Below are positions 55,401 through 64,000 of a DNA stretch of 64,000 bases, piece by piece; within the stretch, counting starts at the first letter, position 1, and every line of letters starts with the position of its first letter. The notes below the pieces were generated by a model. The model was not told the origin of the DNA. It did not search any database and saw only the letters and a program-made list of their open reading frames with translations. The translations under genes were made by a program, and so were the position numbers. This DNA comes from Candidatus Gastranaerophilales bacterium (GTDB taxonomy: Bacteria; Cyanobacteriota; Vampirovibrionia; Gastranaerophilales; Gastranaerophilaceae), in the NCBI GenBank assembly GCA_016282705.1, contig JAEELO010000083.1, forward strand, positions 1-64,000, given 5' to 3'.

Positions 55401-56201
55401 ATGGGAACAATAAAACAGGAAGTTGTTTTAAAATCGGTAGCATTGATGACAGGTGCTCCGAGTGAAGCAAAAGTTTGTCCGTCCGATAAGAAAGGAATAA
55501 GATTTCATTTTGGCGGGAAAACCATAGAAGCAGTCATAGATAATGTAGTTTCTACCGAACATTGTACGGTAATTGGAAATAGTGAAATCAAAGTTATGCT
55601 CATAGAGCATTTTATGGCTGCATGTGCAATATGCGGAATTGATTCACTTGATATCTATCTTACTCACTTTGAATTACCTATATTAAACGGAGGTTCAAAG
55701 GAATGGGTGGATGCATTTAAAAACGCAGGCATAGAAAATCCTGATAAGTCGCCGTGTTCCGTAAAAGAAGGAGTATGGTATTTAAACGGGAAAACACATC
55801 TTGTTGTTTTACCGTCGGATAAGTTAAATGTTACATATGGGGTTAACTTTAGACATAAAGATTTAAAAAATCGATGGGTAAGCTTGAATTTAGATAAGCT
55901 TGATGAAGTAATTGAAGCAAGAACTTTCGGATATTTAAGTGAGCTTGAAATGCTTCAAAAAGCAGGATACGGCAGAGGAGCTAGTCTTGAAAATACTCTT
56001 GGCTTAACGGATGACGGATATACTGCTGAATTAAAATCTGAATTTGAACCGGTAAAACATAAAATATTAGATTTAATTGGCGATTTTTATTTGGCAGGAT
56101 GTAATATCCTTAATTTTAAAGGTGAAATTATTGTAAAAGAGGCAGGTCATACAGTTCATACAATAGTTGCAAAAATGTTAAAGGACAAACTGGAGGCATA
56201 A
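55401..56201 (+). CDS. lpxC: UDP-3-O-acyl-N-acetylglucosamine deacetylase LpxC
   Basis: Zinc deacetylase, committed step of lipid A synthesis. The 266-aa protein is shorter than the usual about 300 aa. The catalytic set is present: IEH (E69, H70), HKILDLIGD near residue 217, and AGHTVH near 250. FELPILNGGSKEWVDAF near 90 matches the substrate region. Its stop codon overlaps the fabZ start by one base (TAATG). Confidence 0.93.
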   Translation: MGTIKQEVVLKSVALMTGAPSEAKVCPSDKKGIRFHFGGKTIEAVIDNVVSTEHCTVIGNSEIKVMLIEHFMAACAICGIDSLDIYLTHFELPILNGGSKEWVDAFKNAGIENPDKSPCSVKEGVWYLNGKTHLVVLPSDKLNVTYGVNFRHKDLKNRWVSLNLDKLDEVIEARTFGYLSELEMLQKAGYGRGASLENTLGLTDDGYTAELKSEFEPVKHKILDLIGDFYLAGCNILNFKGEIIVKEAGHTVHTIVAKMLKDKLEA

Positions 56202-56656
56202 TGACAGAACAAGATAAAGTATTGACGTTTGATGTAGTTGATATGATGAAAATGATACCTCACAGATATCCGTTTTTATTGATAGACAGAATAACGGAAT
56301 GTGTACCCGGTAAATATTGTAAAGGCTACAAAAATTTAACGATGAATGAAGAATTTTTTCAGGGGCATTTCCCCGGGAATCCTGTATTCCCCGGAGTATT
56401 ACAACTGGAAGCAATGGCACAAATGTCTGCCAGTGTGTTAATGCCTTTAGATGAATATAAAGACAAATTATTCTTTTATGCGGGTATTGACGGAGTAAGA
56501 TTCAGAAAACAAATCAAACCGGGTGACAGATTTGATATGGAAGCAGAGCTTGTTAAATTAAAAGGACCTATAGCAAAAGCCCATGCAAGAGGTTTTGTTG
56601 ATGGTCAATTAGCAGTTGAAGCGGATTTGATGTTTTCTGTTGTAGGAAATAAATAA
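56201..56656 (+). CDS. fabZ: 3-hydroxyacyl-ACP dehydratase FabZ
   Basis: Hot-dog-fold dehydratase of fatty acid synthesis. The 151-aa length is typical. MIPHRYPFLLIDRI near residue 14 has the catalytic His, and GHFPGNPVFPGVLQLEAMAQ near 52 the catalytic Glu. It lies between lpxC and lpxA, the common arrangement linking fatty-acid and lipid A synthesis. Confidence 0.98.
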   Translation: MTEQDKVLTFDVVDMMKMIPHRYPFLLIDRITECVPGKYCKGYKNLTMNEEFFQGHFPGNPVFPGVLQLEAMAQMSASVLMPLDEYKDKLFFYAGIDGVRFRKQIKPGDRFDMEAELVKLKGPIAKAHARGFVDGQLAVEADLMFSVVGNK

Positions 56657-56670
56657 CGGGGGATAAAATA

Positions 56671-57474
56671 ATGACAATTCATAATTCAGCAATAATAGCA
56701 AAAGATGCGGTTATTCCTGCAAGCTGTGAAATCGGACCAAATACAATTATCGGTGAAGATGTTGTACTTGGTGAAAATGTAAAAATTATAGCAAATGCAT
56801 ATTTAGAACATTGTACAATTGGCGACGGGACTTTAATTTCTCCGTTTGCAAGTATAGGTACAGCTCCTCAAGACTTGGGGTATCACGGTCAAAAAACAAG
56901 AACGGTTGTAGGTAAAAATTGTATAATTAAAGAATATGTAACTTTAAACAGAGCTACGGGTGAAGAAGGCTCAATAACTAAAATCGGTGATAAATGTTTA
57001 TTTATGGCATCAAGTCACGTAGCACATAACTGTGTAGTAGAAGACGAAGCAATATTTGCAAATCTTGCTACTATAGGCGGAAATTGTTTTGTAGGAAAAG
57101 GCGCATGGCTTGGAGGAATGAGTGTATATCATCAAAATTTAAGAATAGGTGAATATGCAATAATTTCAGGTTTCTCTGCATCAAGAATGGATATACTTCC
57201 TTTCTGTAAAGCAGACGGTCGTCCCGCTATATTACACGGTATTAACACCGTAGGCTTAAAAAGACGTAATTTCTCGCCGGAAGAAAGAAAAAATCTTAAA
57301 GAAGCATTTAAACTTATTCAGGCAAGAACACATTTGTTGTCGGATGTTGTTAAAATGCTTGAAGAACAGTTTCCGAATGATAAAAATGTATTAAAACTTA
57401 CGGAATTTATTAAGACTTCAAAAAGAGGTATTTACTTAGGCAGAGACAACAAAATGGAAAATGTGGAAATGTAA
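56671..57474 (+). CDS. lpxA: UDP-N-acetylglucosamine O-acyltransferase LpxA
   Basis: First acyltransferase of lipid A synthesis. The 267-aa protein is a beta-helix of hexapeptide repeats (residues about 1-190) followed by a helical C-terminus. The catalytic His is in SSHVAHNCVVED near residue 118, and GINTVGLKRRNF marks the start of the helical domain as in other LpxA. It completes the lpxD-lpxC-fabZ-lpxA run; lpxB is not in the window. Confidence 0.97.
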   Translation: MTIHNSAIIAKDAVIPASCEIGPNTIIGEDVVLGENVKIIANAYLEHCTIGDGTLISPFASIGTAPQDLGYHGQKTRTVVGKNCIIKEYVTLNRATGEEGSITKIGDKCLFMASSHVAHNCVVEDEAIFANLATIGGNCFVGKGAWLGGMSVYHQNLRIGEYAIISGFSASRMDILPFCKADGRPAILHGINTVGLKRRNFSPEERKNLKEAFKLIQARTHLLSDVVKMLEEQFPNDKNVLKLTEFIKTSKRGIYLGRDNKMENVEM

Positions 57475-57482
57475 GGTGTTTT

Positions 57483-58586
57483 ATGGATAATTTATGGGAA
57501 AAATATGCAAAAGTACTTGTTGATTATTCCGTAAAAGTACAAAAAGGCGAACTGACAATAATTAGAGCAGGTTCATATGTAGCCCAGCCTTTGGTTAAAG
57601 AAATTTATAAGCAAGTGCTTAAAAGAGGCGGTTATCCTGTTGTAAGAATGTCTGTAGACGGCTTAAATGAAGTATATTTTCAAAATGCTTCGGATGAACA
57701 GCTTGAATACATTGACCCTATGACGGAAATAGAATATGAACAGGCAAAAAATCTGATATCAATAGGTGCGCCTTTAAATGTTAAAAACATGGCAAGACAA
57801 GATTCAAAAAAGATGGCGAAACGATCGGGAGTTATGAAAAAACTTTCGGAAAAAATGTTGAAGCGTTCGGCTGAAGGTGATTTAAACTGGGTTATTGCTG
57901 ATTTTCCCACACATGCACTTGCACAGGAAGCTAAAATGTCGCTTGATGAATATACCGATTTTCTGATTAAAGCATGCTGGCTGCATTTGGATAATCCCGT
58001 AGAAAAATGGAAGGAAATCGGAGAAAAACAGGAAAAAATAGCTCAATATCTAAACAGTAAATCCAAAATAAGAATAACCGGCGATAAAACAGATATAACA
58101 TTTAATGTCGCAGGCAGAATTTGGAAAAGCTGTGCGGGTGAATACAATTTCCCCGACGGTGAAGTTTATACTTCTCCTGTTGAAGATAGTGCAAACGGTC
58201 AAATATACTTTGATTTTCCTCAAATTTATCATGGAAATGAGGCTCAAAAAGTCTTATTAACATTAGAAAACGGGAAAGTTGTTAAAGCTCAGGCGGAAAA
58301 GGGCGAAGAGTTTTTAAACAGTATGTTGGATATGGATGAAGGCTCAAGATTTATAGGTGAAATTGCCGTAGGTACAAATGAAATGATACAGGATGTTACA
58401 GGTAATATTTTATTTGATGAAAAAATCGGCGGTTCGATACATATGGCAGTGGGGGCTTCATATCCTGATACCGGCGGAAAAAATGTATCCGGACTTCATT
58501 GGGATTTAATTAAAAATATGAAAAACGGCGGAAAAATTTATGCCGATGATGTTCTAATATATGAAAACGGTAAATTTTTAATATAA
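57483..58586 (+). CDS. Aminopeptidase, peptidase family M29
   Basis: Predicted 367-aa metal-dependent aminopeptidase (AmpS/PepS/T type). The N-terminal domain (ELTIIRAGSYVAQPLVKEIY) and the C-terminal catalytic region (FPDGEVYTSPVEDSANG, GSIHMAVGASYPDTGG, HWDLI) carry the family's Glu, His and Asp metal ligands. It follows lpxA by eight bases, so it is co-transcribed, though no link to lipid A is known. Confidence 0.94.
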   Translation: MDNLWEKYAKVLVDYSVKVQKGELTIIRAGSYVAQPLVKEIYKQVLKRGGYPVVRMSVDGLNEVYFQNASDEQLEYIDPMTEIEYEQAKNLISIGAPLNVKNMARQDSKKMAKRSGVMKKLSEKMLKRSAEGDLNWVIADFPTHALAQEAKMSLDEYTDFLIKACWLHLDNPVEKWKEIGEKQEKIAQYLNSKSKIRITGDKTDITFNVAGRIWKSCAGEYNFPDGEVYTSPVEDSANGQIYFDFPQIYHGNEAQKVLLTLENGKVVKAQAEKGEEFLNSMLDMDEGSRFIGEIAVGTNEMIQDVTGNILFDEKIGGSIHMAVGASYPDTGGKNVSGLHWDLIKNMKNGGKIYADDVLIYENGKFLI

Positions 58587-58605
58587 ATTTAGGTTTTAAT
58601 ATGAT

Positions 58606-58634
58606 AAAAGCACCATTTTATATGGTGCTTTTTA
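58606..58634. terminator. Bidirectional terminator
   Basis: A perfect 10-bp stem AAAAGCACCA / TGGTGCTTTT with a 7-base loop lies between the convergent M29 aminopeptidase and radical SAM genes. Confidence 0.9.
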
Positions 58635-59618
58635 TTTATTAAGAAGATATTTATCAACCACATAACGGGTTTTATCCCATAAGTGTAAATTCATATTTTT
58701 TTCTTTACAAAGTTGTTCGAAATGCAGATAAAGCTCTTTATAATGTTTCGGCATTGGCGTTTTATCCAAATCAGTAAATAACAAATATTTGTTATCAATC
58801 ATAAATTCTACGGTTTTTATACCTATATCGTGCATTAGGTTTATAAAATTTGTTATTTCTTCAATATTATCGTTAAAATGTTCAATTATTATGTATCTTA
58901 CAATTACATTTATACTGTTGGGACTTTTTGCATATTTCTTTAGATTGTTAATACAATCATTAAATTTATCAACTCTTTTTAGTTTGTAATATAATTCTGC
59001 GTTTGCACAATCAAGGGCGGTTGTAAAATGAGTTTTATTTAAATCAAGCAGCTTTTTTACAATAGGCTGATATTTAATATTGTTAGATAAAATATAAAAG
59101 TGGTTTATGCCTTGTTTTAAAAATTCTTTTACGACAGGTTCAAATTCTTTTAAAACTGATATATCACCGCCTTGAATACAAGCAGTAAGATTTTCTCTGT
59201 CCAGTAACTCATTTTTGTATAATTGCTTTAACAAAGGAAGAAAATCATAATAACCGCTCTTTTCGGTTTTTTGTGAGATTTTTCCTTTAGAATCAAGCAT
59301 TCTTGCACAGTATATGCATCCGCAATTACATTGAGTCCAATGGCTTACGTTAATTAAATTAAATTTATCCGAAATAATATCTGTTTCTTTGCGTTCTCTA
59401 AGGAAAAAACATCCTTTACAAGGTGAATTTTCAATGTCTTCTTCATTTAACAAATCAAAAGCTTTATGTTTAATATCCAAAAATAAATTTTTATCTATTT
59501 TTTGTCCTTTATAAGCTTCAAAATAAACAGGCCCGATTTGCCCTGAACAGCAAGACATTATTCTGTCATGAAAACAAGATATTACATTATTAAGTTCTTC
59601 ACAAAAAAATCGTTTCAT
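58632..59618 (-). CDS. Radical SAM protein of unknown specificity
   Basis: Predicted 328-aa iron-sulfur enzyme. The 4Fe-4S motif is C97-x3-C101-x2-C104 in CNCGCIYCAR. Further Cys residues upstream (CCSGQIGP at 23-30, CKGCFFLRERK near 67) may bind an extra cluster. The SAM-binding GGDIS-type segment (IQGGDISVLKEF) is near 165. I used the ATG at 59618, which begins MKRFFCEELNN; an upstream ATG at 59639 adds seven residues. The substrate is unknown. Confidence 0.88.
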   Translation of the reverse strand: MKRFFCEELNNVISCFHDRIMSCCSGQIGPVYFEAYKGQKIDKNLFLDIKHKAFDLLNEEDIENSPCKGCFFLRERKETDIISDKFNLINVSHWTQCNCGCIYCARMLDSKGKISQKTEKSGYYDFLPLLKQLYKNELLDRENLTACIQGGDISVLKEFEPVVKEFLKQGINHFYILSNNIKYQPIVKKLLDLNKTHFTTALDCANAELYYKLKRVDKFNDCINNLKKYAKSPNSINVIVRYIIIEHFNDNIEEITNFINLMHDIGIKTVEFMIDNKYLLFTDLDKTPMPKHYKELYLHFEQLCKEKNMNLHLWDKTRYVVDKYLLNK

Positions 59619-59713
59619 AATTAAATAAGATTTTATCATAATTGTAAAGAACTTTACTATATTTACAAAAATGTAATAAAATTGAATATTAGTTTTGTCG
59701 GATAGGTGGAAGA

Positions 59714-60259
59714 ATGTCTAAAAAAGTTTTGATAATTTCAACAAGTTTAAGATTACACAGTAATTCTGAAATACTTGCAAAAGAATTTGAAAAAGGTGCT
59801 TTAGAAGCAGGACATGAAGTAGAATATATAAGCTTGAAAGATAAAAAAATCAATTTTTGCAGAGGTTGTCTTACATGTCAAAAAACAGGCTGCTGTGTTA
59901 TACAAGATGATGATGCAAATGAAATAACGGATAAAATGTGTGAAGCAGATGTACTTGTTTGGGCAACACCTGTATATTATTATGAAATGTCCGGACAGAT
60001 GAAAACAATGATAGACAGAGCAAACTCTCTATTTGACAGAGATTATAAATTCAGAGAAGTTTATGTAATTACTACATCGGCTGATGCATCTGAAGGTGTT
60101 GCAAAATCTGTATTATTCGGAATGAAGGGTTGGTTAGATTGTCTGCCTAAAGCACACTTGGCAGGTTGTGTTGAAGGTAAGGGTGTAAATAATCCTTTGG
60201 AAATAAGACAATTTACCGATATTCTTGTCCAAGCATATAATATGGGTAAAGAAGTTTAA
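59714..60259 (+). CDS. Flavodoxin-family NAD(P)H-dependent oxidoreductase
   Basis: Predicted 181-aa FMN-binding protein. The STSLRLHSNSEILAKEF phosphate loop is near residue 10. A Cys-rich motif CRGCLTCQKTGCC near 50 is typical of iron-sulfur flavoproteins or their relatives. WATPVYYYEMSGQMKTMIDR near 93 is the FMN-contact region. It is likely an electron carrier or quinone/nitro reductase; the partner is unknown. It stands alone. Confidence 0.9.
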   Translation: MSKKVLIISTSLRLHSNSEILAKEFEKGALEAGHEVEYISLKDKKINFCRGCLTCQKTGCCVIQDDDANEITDKMCEADVLVWATPVYYYEMSGQMKTMIDRANSLFDRDYKFREVYVITTSADASEGVAKSVLFGMKGWLDCLPKAHLAGCVEGKGVNNPLEIRQFTDILVQAYNMGKEV

Positions 60260-60386
60260 ATAAGTATATTCCCCGTATATACTCATATACAGTTTTTGGA
60301 TGATATTTTGTCCTGTTTTGGTGTATTTCCTTTAACATTACAGGTAAAAATGCTATAATTAACTATCAATTGTTATAGGGGAAATT

Positions 60387-63300
60387 ATGCTTCAAGAAGC
60401 CACAAAAATGTTAAATTCAGCATTTAACAACAGTTTTATAAAAAAATTGTGTTTATATCTTCATGACTGTGTCAGAGAAGAAGTTCAAAGTTCTACTTTT
60501 CGTAATTTAAAACAGGACAAAGATAATAAATGGATTTTTTTGGAAACGGAAAATGCGGATAATAAAGAAAAATCTTCTATAACCGATAGTGAAAAACTTT
60601 TTACAAATTATCCTCAAACATTAAAGCTTGACGGTTCTGATTCTTATTTGACCGAATTAATGTTGTTGAGTGAAAACAGTCAAAAAGATAAATATTTAAT
60701 ATACGGCTATTTATTTTTAGTCGGTAAAAATACAAAAACGAAACGTAAAAATGAATTTTTAACACCATTATTATATTCAACTTGTAAGCTTGAAAGAGTT
60801 GGGATGAATATAGAATGTTCAATTCAGGAAGAGGGTTTATCTTTAAATACAGCTGCATTAACAAGTTTGATGAATTTATCAGGAGAAGAAGACGAAATAG
60901 ATAATATGCTTGACGGCTTATTGGATGTTGTTCCTAAACTTCCTTTAAAAGAAGAAGATTTGAATATCTTTTTGACAACATTAAAATCATTAATTCCGGA
61001 TTTGGAATTTGAGCTTAATGAAGAAGAAAAATTTGAAAATAATGTTCAGGATGATGCTGCTGATTTTTATGAAGAAAGAAAAATCAATTATGAAAATCTT
61101 GAAGAAACAATAGAAGAAATTGAAGCAGACAAACCAAAACCAAAATTAAAAGCGGATAAAGTTGTTTTAACAAATAAAAGTGCAATAATTCTTACAAAAA
61201 GACCTTTAGTTACGGCAGGTGTTTTATATGAGCTTATGCAGATAGCTGAAAAACCTTCAGGTATTATAAGAGAAACAGCATTAACTCTTGTAAATGAAGA
61301 ATATTCGCAAGGAAAGGCTGCATCTAAAATTATAAAAGAGAATAATAATAGAGATTTTGCTGCAATAACGCCATTATCTTTAAGTGATTCTCAGGAAGAT
61401 GTTATTAAAAATTTAGAAGATAATACTATTTTATCGGTTTATGGACCTCCGGGTACGGGAAAATCACAAACAATAGTAAATTTAATATGTCATTTAATAT
61501 CAAACGGAAAAACGGTTCTTGTAGCTTCAAGAATGGATAAAGCAACAGATGTGGTTGCAACCAGACTTAATGATTTTGGTGCGCCTTATCTTGCTTTAAG
61601 AGCAGGAAGAACTAATTATCAAAAGCAATTATCATTCGATTTACAGGATTTAATTTCCAATAAAGTTGATTTGGATACAGATTTTGAAAATTCTATTCTT
61701 GTAGATGTTGATGATATGAGAAAACTTATTGCGACAGTTAAGGAAAAAGAGAATAACTGTGAAGAGATAATAAAACTGGAAGAACAATGGCATAACATTA
61801 TAAAAGAAAGAGATGAAAAAGCAAAACAAATAGGCGAATTACAATTTCTTACAGGCAAATTAACAATGCAAGAGATTGATGATATAGACGGTGCAATTAA
61901 GAACTTAGAAAAAAATACTGAAAAACAAGGATTTTTTGCTGATATTACAACAAAATTTGCAAATCATCAATTAAAGAAAATTATTCAAAATAATAATTTC
62001 AAGCCGGATTTTGAAAATCTTGAAAGATTAAAGCTTGAACTTGAAATAGCAAGATTATCAACAAAAGCAAGATATATAGAAACTCAAATGATTAAAATAG
62101 GAAATATCCATACTCTTCTTGAAGAAATAAAATTATTAAAGAAAAAACAAAAAACTCTTGCTATAGAAATATTAAAAGGTAAAAGAAGAAATTCTTTAAA
62201 AGGACTGTTAAGAGACCAAGTTAAACGTCAAAGATTAATTGTTCATACAAAAGCACTGATAACAAGAAAAAAGAATCTTCAAAACAGATTATTGGAAGAT
62301 GAAGATTTTAAACCGTTGTTGGAAGCATTCCCTTGTTGGTGTTGTACAACTTATGCAGTTTCTGATTCACTTCCTTTAAAACCGGGAATGTTTGATGTTG
62401 CTATTATTGATGAAGCTTCTCAATGTGATATAGCAAGCTGCGTGCCTATTTTATACAGATGTAAAAAGGCAGTAATAGTAGGTGATGATAAACAATTGCC
62501 TCATTTATCCTTCCTTGAAAAATCAAAAGAACAATCATTTTTGAGTCAGTATGAAATTCCCGATAAATATCAATTAATGTGGAAATTCAGAACAAATTCG
62601 ATGTTTGATTTGGCAAATTATTATTCTACAAAACCGGTTCTTTTGGATGAACATTTCAGAAGCTATGCACCGATTATAGATTTTAGTAATAAAGAATTTT
62701 ACGGTGACAGAATAAGAATAATGTCACAATGTAATGATAAAAAAGTACTGGAACTGGTACAGGTTCCGGACGGAAAAGTTGATTCCGAAATGACACGTAA
62801 CATGCCCGAAGTTGAAGCAATTATGCAAAGATTGCAGGAAATTCTTCAGGAAGATGACAGAATAAAAGATGAAGACCATGAGCCGGTAACCGTAGGTATT
62901 ATATCTCCGTTTAGAGGACAGGTTGAATTAATAAAAAAAGCATTGATGCAATTATATCCCGAATCCGTTCTAAGACGGCACAGAATTGAAGTCGGTACGG
63001 CACATACCTTCCAAGGTGATGAAAGAGATATAATGATGCTTTCATGGGCTGTTGCAAACAATAGTTATAATCAGAGTTTAACCTTCTTACAGATACCGAA
63101 TTTGTTTAATGTTGCCATTACACGTGCAAAGAAAAAACAAATTATATTCTTATCAAAAGATCCGAAATCACTTCCTCAAGGCTTATTAAAAGACTATATT
63201 GAGTATGTTCAAACTTATATTGCAAGAAATAATTTAAGTGAAAGCTTAAATATAGATGAAAATATCTATAAGAATTCATTTGAAAAAGAAGTTGCAAACT

Positions 63301-63572
63301 ACTTGCGTGATGAGGGTTTTGAAGTAATTGCAGGTCAAACCGTTGCGGGTTTAAGTGCTGATTTGATTGTAACTGACCCGACAGGAAGAAGTATAATAGT
63401 TGAATGTGACGGTGTTGAGGATAATACAAAGACTAATAAAACTCAAATAAAAAAACAAACATTAATGGAGCGTACAGGTACTATTGTTGAAAGAATTTCA
63501 TACAGAGAATGGTATATAAGTCCTACAGGCTGTATTGAAAGAATAAAAACCATTTTTACGGAAATGATATAA
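60387..63572 (+). CDS. Large SF1 helicase with C-terminal PD-(D/E)XK nuclease-like domain
   Basis: Predicted 1061-aa SF1B-type helicase (AAA_11/AAA_12, DUF4011-like architecture). Walker A GPPGTGKSQ is near residue 355. DEASQCD (Walker B) is near 675, and GDDKQLPHLSFLE follows. VGTAHTFQGDERDIMM near 870 and NVAITRAKKKQ near 910 are motifs V and VI. A long coiled coil interrupts the core at about 445-640. The last 110 residues (FEKEVANYLRDEGFEV, then SADLIVTD and IIVECDG) fit an endonuclease-like domain of the DUF559/Vsr type. The likely role is DNA repair or defence, which is open. It starts after a GGGG-type ribosome-binding site. Confidence 0.85.
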   Translation: MLQEATKMLNSAFNNSFIKKLCLYLHDCVREEVQSSTFRNLKQDKDNKWIFLETENADNKEKSSITDSEKLFTNYPQTLKLDGSDSYLTELMLLSENSQKDKYLIYGYLFLVGKNTKTKRKNEFLTPLLYSTCKLERVGMNIECSIQEEGLSLNTAALTSLMNLSGEEDEIDNMLDGLLDVVPKLPLKEEDLNIFLTTLKSLIPDLEFELNEEEKFENNVQDDAADFYEERKINYENLEETIEEIEADKPKPKLKADKVVLTNKSAIILTKRPLVTAGVLYELMQIAEKPSGIIRETALTLVNEEYSQGKAASKIIKENNNRDFAAITPLSLSDSQEDVIKNLEDNTILSVYGPPGTGKSQTIVNLICHLISNGKTVLVASRMDKATDVVATRLNDFGAPYLALRAGRTNYQKQLSFDLQDLISNKVDLDTDFENSILVDVDDMRKLIATVKEKENNCEEIIKLEEQWHNIIKERDEKAKQIGELQFLTGKLTMQEIDDIDGAIKNLEKNTEKQGFFADITTKFANHQLKKIIQNNNFKPDFENLERLKLELEIARLSTKARYIETQMIKIGNIHTLLEEIKLLKKKQKTLAIEILKGKRRNSLKGLLRDQVKRQRLIVHTKALITRKKNLQNRLLEDEDFKPLLEAFPCWCCTTYAVSDSLPLKPGMFDVAIIDEASQCDIASCVPILYRCKKAVIVGDDKQLPHLSFLEKSKEQSFLSQYEIPDKYQLMWKFRTNSMFDLANYYSTKPVLLDEHFRSYAPIIDFSNKEFYGDRIRIMSQCNDKKVLELVQVPDGKVDSEMTRNMPEVEAIMQRLQEILQEDDRIKDEDHEPVTVGIISPFRGQVELIKKALMQLYPESVLRRHRIEVGTAHTFQGDERDIMMLSWAVANNSYNQSLTFLQIPNLFNVAITRAKKKQIIFLSKDPKSLPQGLLKDYIEYVQTYIARNNLSESLNIDENIYKNSFEKEVANYLRDEGFEVIAGQTVAGLSADLIVTDPTGRSIIVECDGVEDNTKTNKTQIKKQTLMERTGTIVERISYREWYISPTGCIERIKTIFTEMI

Positions 63573-63579
63573 AAGAATA

Positions 63580-64000
63580 ATGACCGATAAATTTCAAAAC
63601 TTTGAAATATTTTTAAAAAGTGTAGATGATGATTTAAAAAAAATTTTTGATTATCAAAAAGAGTACATTTTTTGTAAAAAAGGCTGTTCTTTATGTTGTG
63701 AAAACGGGGATTATCCCCTTTCGCAAATTGAATTTGAATATCTTATGGATGGATTTAAAAATCTAAATGCGGGAGAACAGTCAATAATAAAAGAAAATAT
63801 AGAAAAAATAAAACAAGAAAAACAGGAATTATACAAGTGTCCTTTTTTAATTAATAATGCTTGCAGTGTGTATAGTCATAGACCTTTTGTTTGCAGGACA
63901 TTTGGAGTTTTAACGGAAGATGCAAAGGGAAATCCTGCATTTCCGTCTTGTGCGGTACATGGTCTGAATTTTTCACAAATATATGATAAAGAAAAACATC
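63580..64000 (+). CDS. YkgJ-family Cys-cluster protein (3' end outside window)
   Basis: The first 140 codons of a gene that runs off the window. The product contains CKKGCSLCCENG near residue 32 and CPFLINNACSVYSHRPFVCRTF near 87, the CxxxCC-type metal/iron-sulfur-binding pattern of the YkgJ/UPF0153 family. The start ATG lies eight bases after the helicase stop, so the two are probably co-transcribed. The family has no firm function. Confidence 0.8.
   Translation, partial: MTDKFQNFEIFLKSVDDDLKKIFDYQKEYIFCKKGCSLCCENGDYPLSQIEFEYLMDGFKNLNAGEQSIIKENIEKIKQEKQELYKCPFLINNACSVYSHRPFVCRTFGVLTEDAKGNPAFPSCAVHGLNFSQIYDKEKH

Overview
The window is AT-rich and uses the standard genetic code. Its genes point to a Gram-negative gut-type bacterium: a lipid A cluster (lpxD-lpxC-fabZ-lpxA), PilT with a type IV prepilin-like protein, MlaE, ComEC, AGCS and APC amino-acid carriers, and bidirectional hairpin terminators between convergent genes. 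The overall texture suggests the non-photosynthetic Cyanobacteriota (Vampirovibrionia / Gastranaerophilales). That placement is an impression from gene content and composition, not a demonstrated assignment.

Bases 1-3144 hold dnaK and a small protein that looks like an ADP-ribosyltransferase. Bases 3145-25790 are a mobile defence island next to a tRNA-Gly(CCC) gene. A perfect 62-bp direct repeat, covering the last 17 nt of the tRNA and its terminator, brackets the island (3145-3206 and 25729-25790). Nested inside is a probable Mu/Tn7-superfamily transposon at about 3349-25731. It begins TGT, can be read as ending ACA with a 5-bp TCAAT duplication, and carries oriented 18-bp repeats at both ends (two left, three right, consensus GCAGACRGTTYDRGAWTT). 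These are candidate transposase-binding sites. In the centre lie a MuA-like DDE transposase, a MuB-like ATPase, four or five small early-region-type genes and a divergent Cro/CI-type repressor. No phage structural genes and no tyrosine integrase are present.

The cargo lies on both sides of this module. To the left are a C5 cytosine methyltransferase, a Gabija-like pair (OLD nuclease plus UvrD helicase) and a DUF2971-like protein in one operon. A 372-aa gene with a restriction-nuclease-like motif is divergent from the methyltransferase. To the right is a tight three-gene operon: a C5 methyltransferase, a protein with GHKL ATPase domains at both ends joined by a long coiled coil, and a receiver domain fused to a HEPN-like RNase motif. 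Beyond it are a Sau3AI/MutH-type restriction-modification pair and a convergent PD-(D/E)XK nuclease. The three-gene operon is the best candidate for an undescribed system. It could be a phosphorelay-like or MORC-like sensor that controls an RNase and is linked to self-methylation.

Bases 25900-64000 are mostly housekeeping: mutL, clpB, an MlaE permease, pilT, two amino-acid transporters, recF, a class II aldolase, mnmE, a HIT protein, an SDR, a chimeric prepilin/S74 surface protein, a DciA-like gene, two tandem thymidylate-kinase-like genes, comEC, an FkbM methyltransferase, mfd, a parvulin lipoprotein, a heptose-phosphate adenylyltransferase-like gene, the lipid A cluster, an M29 aminopeptidase, a radical SAM protein, a flavoprotein, a large SF1 helicase-nuclease and a truncated YkgJ-type gene.
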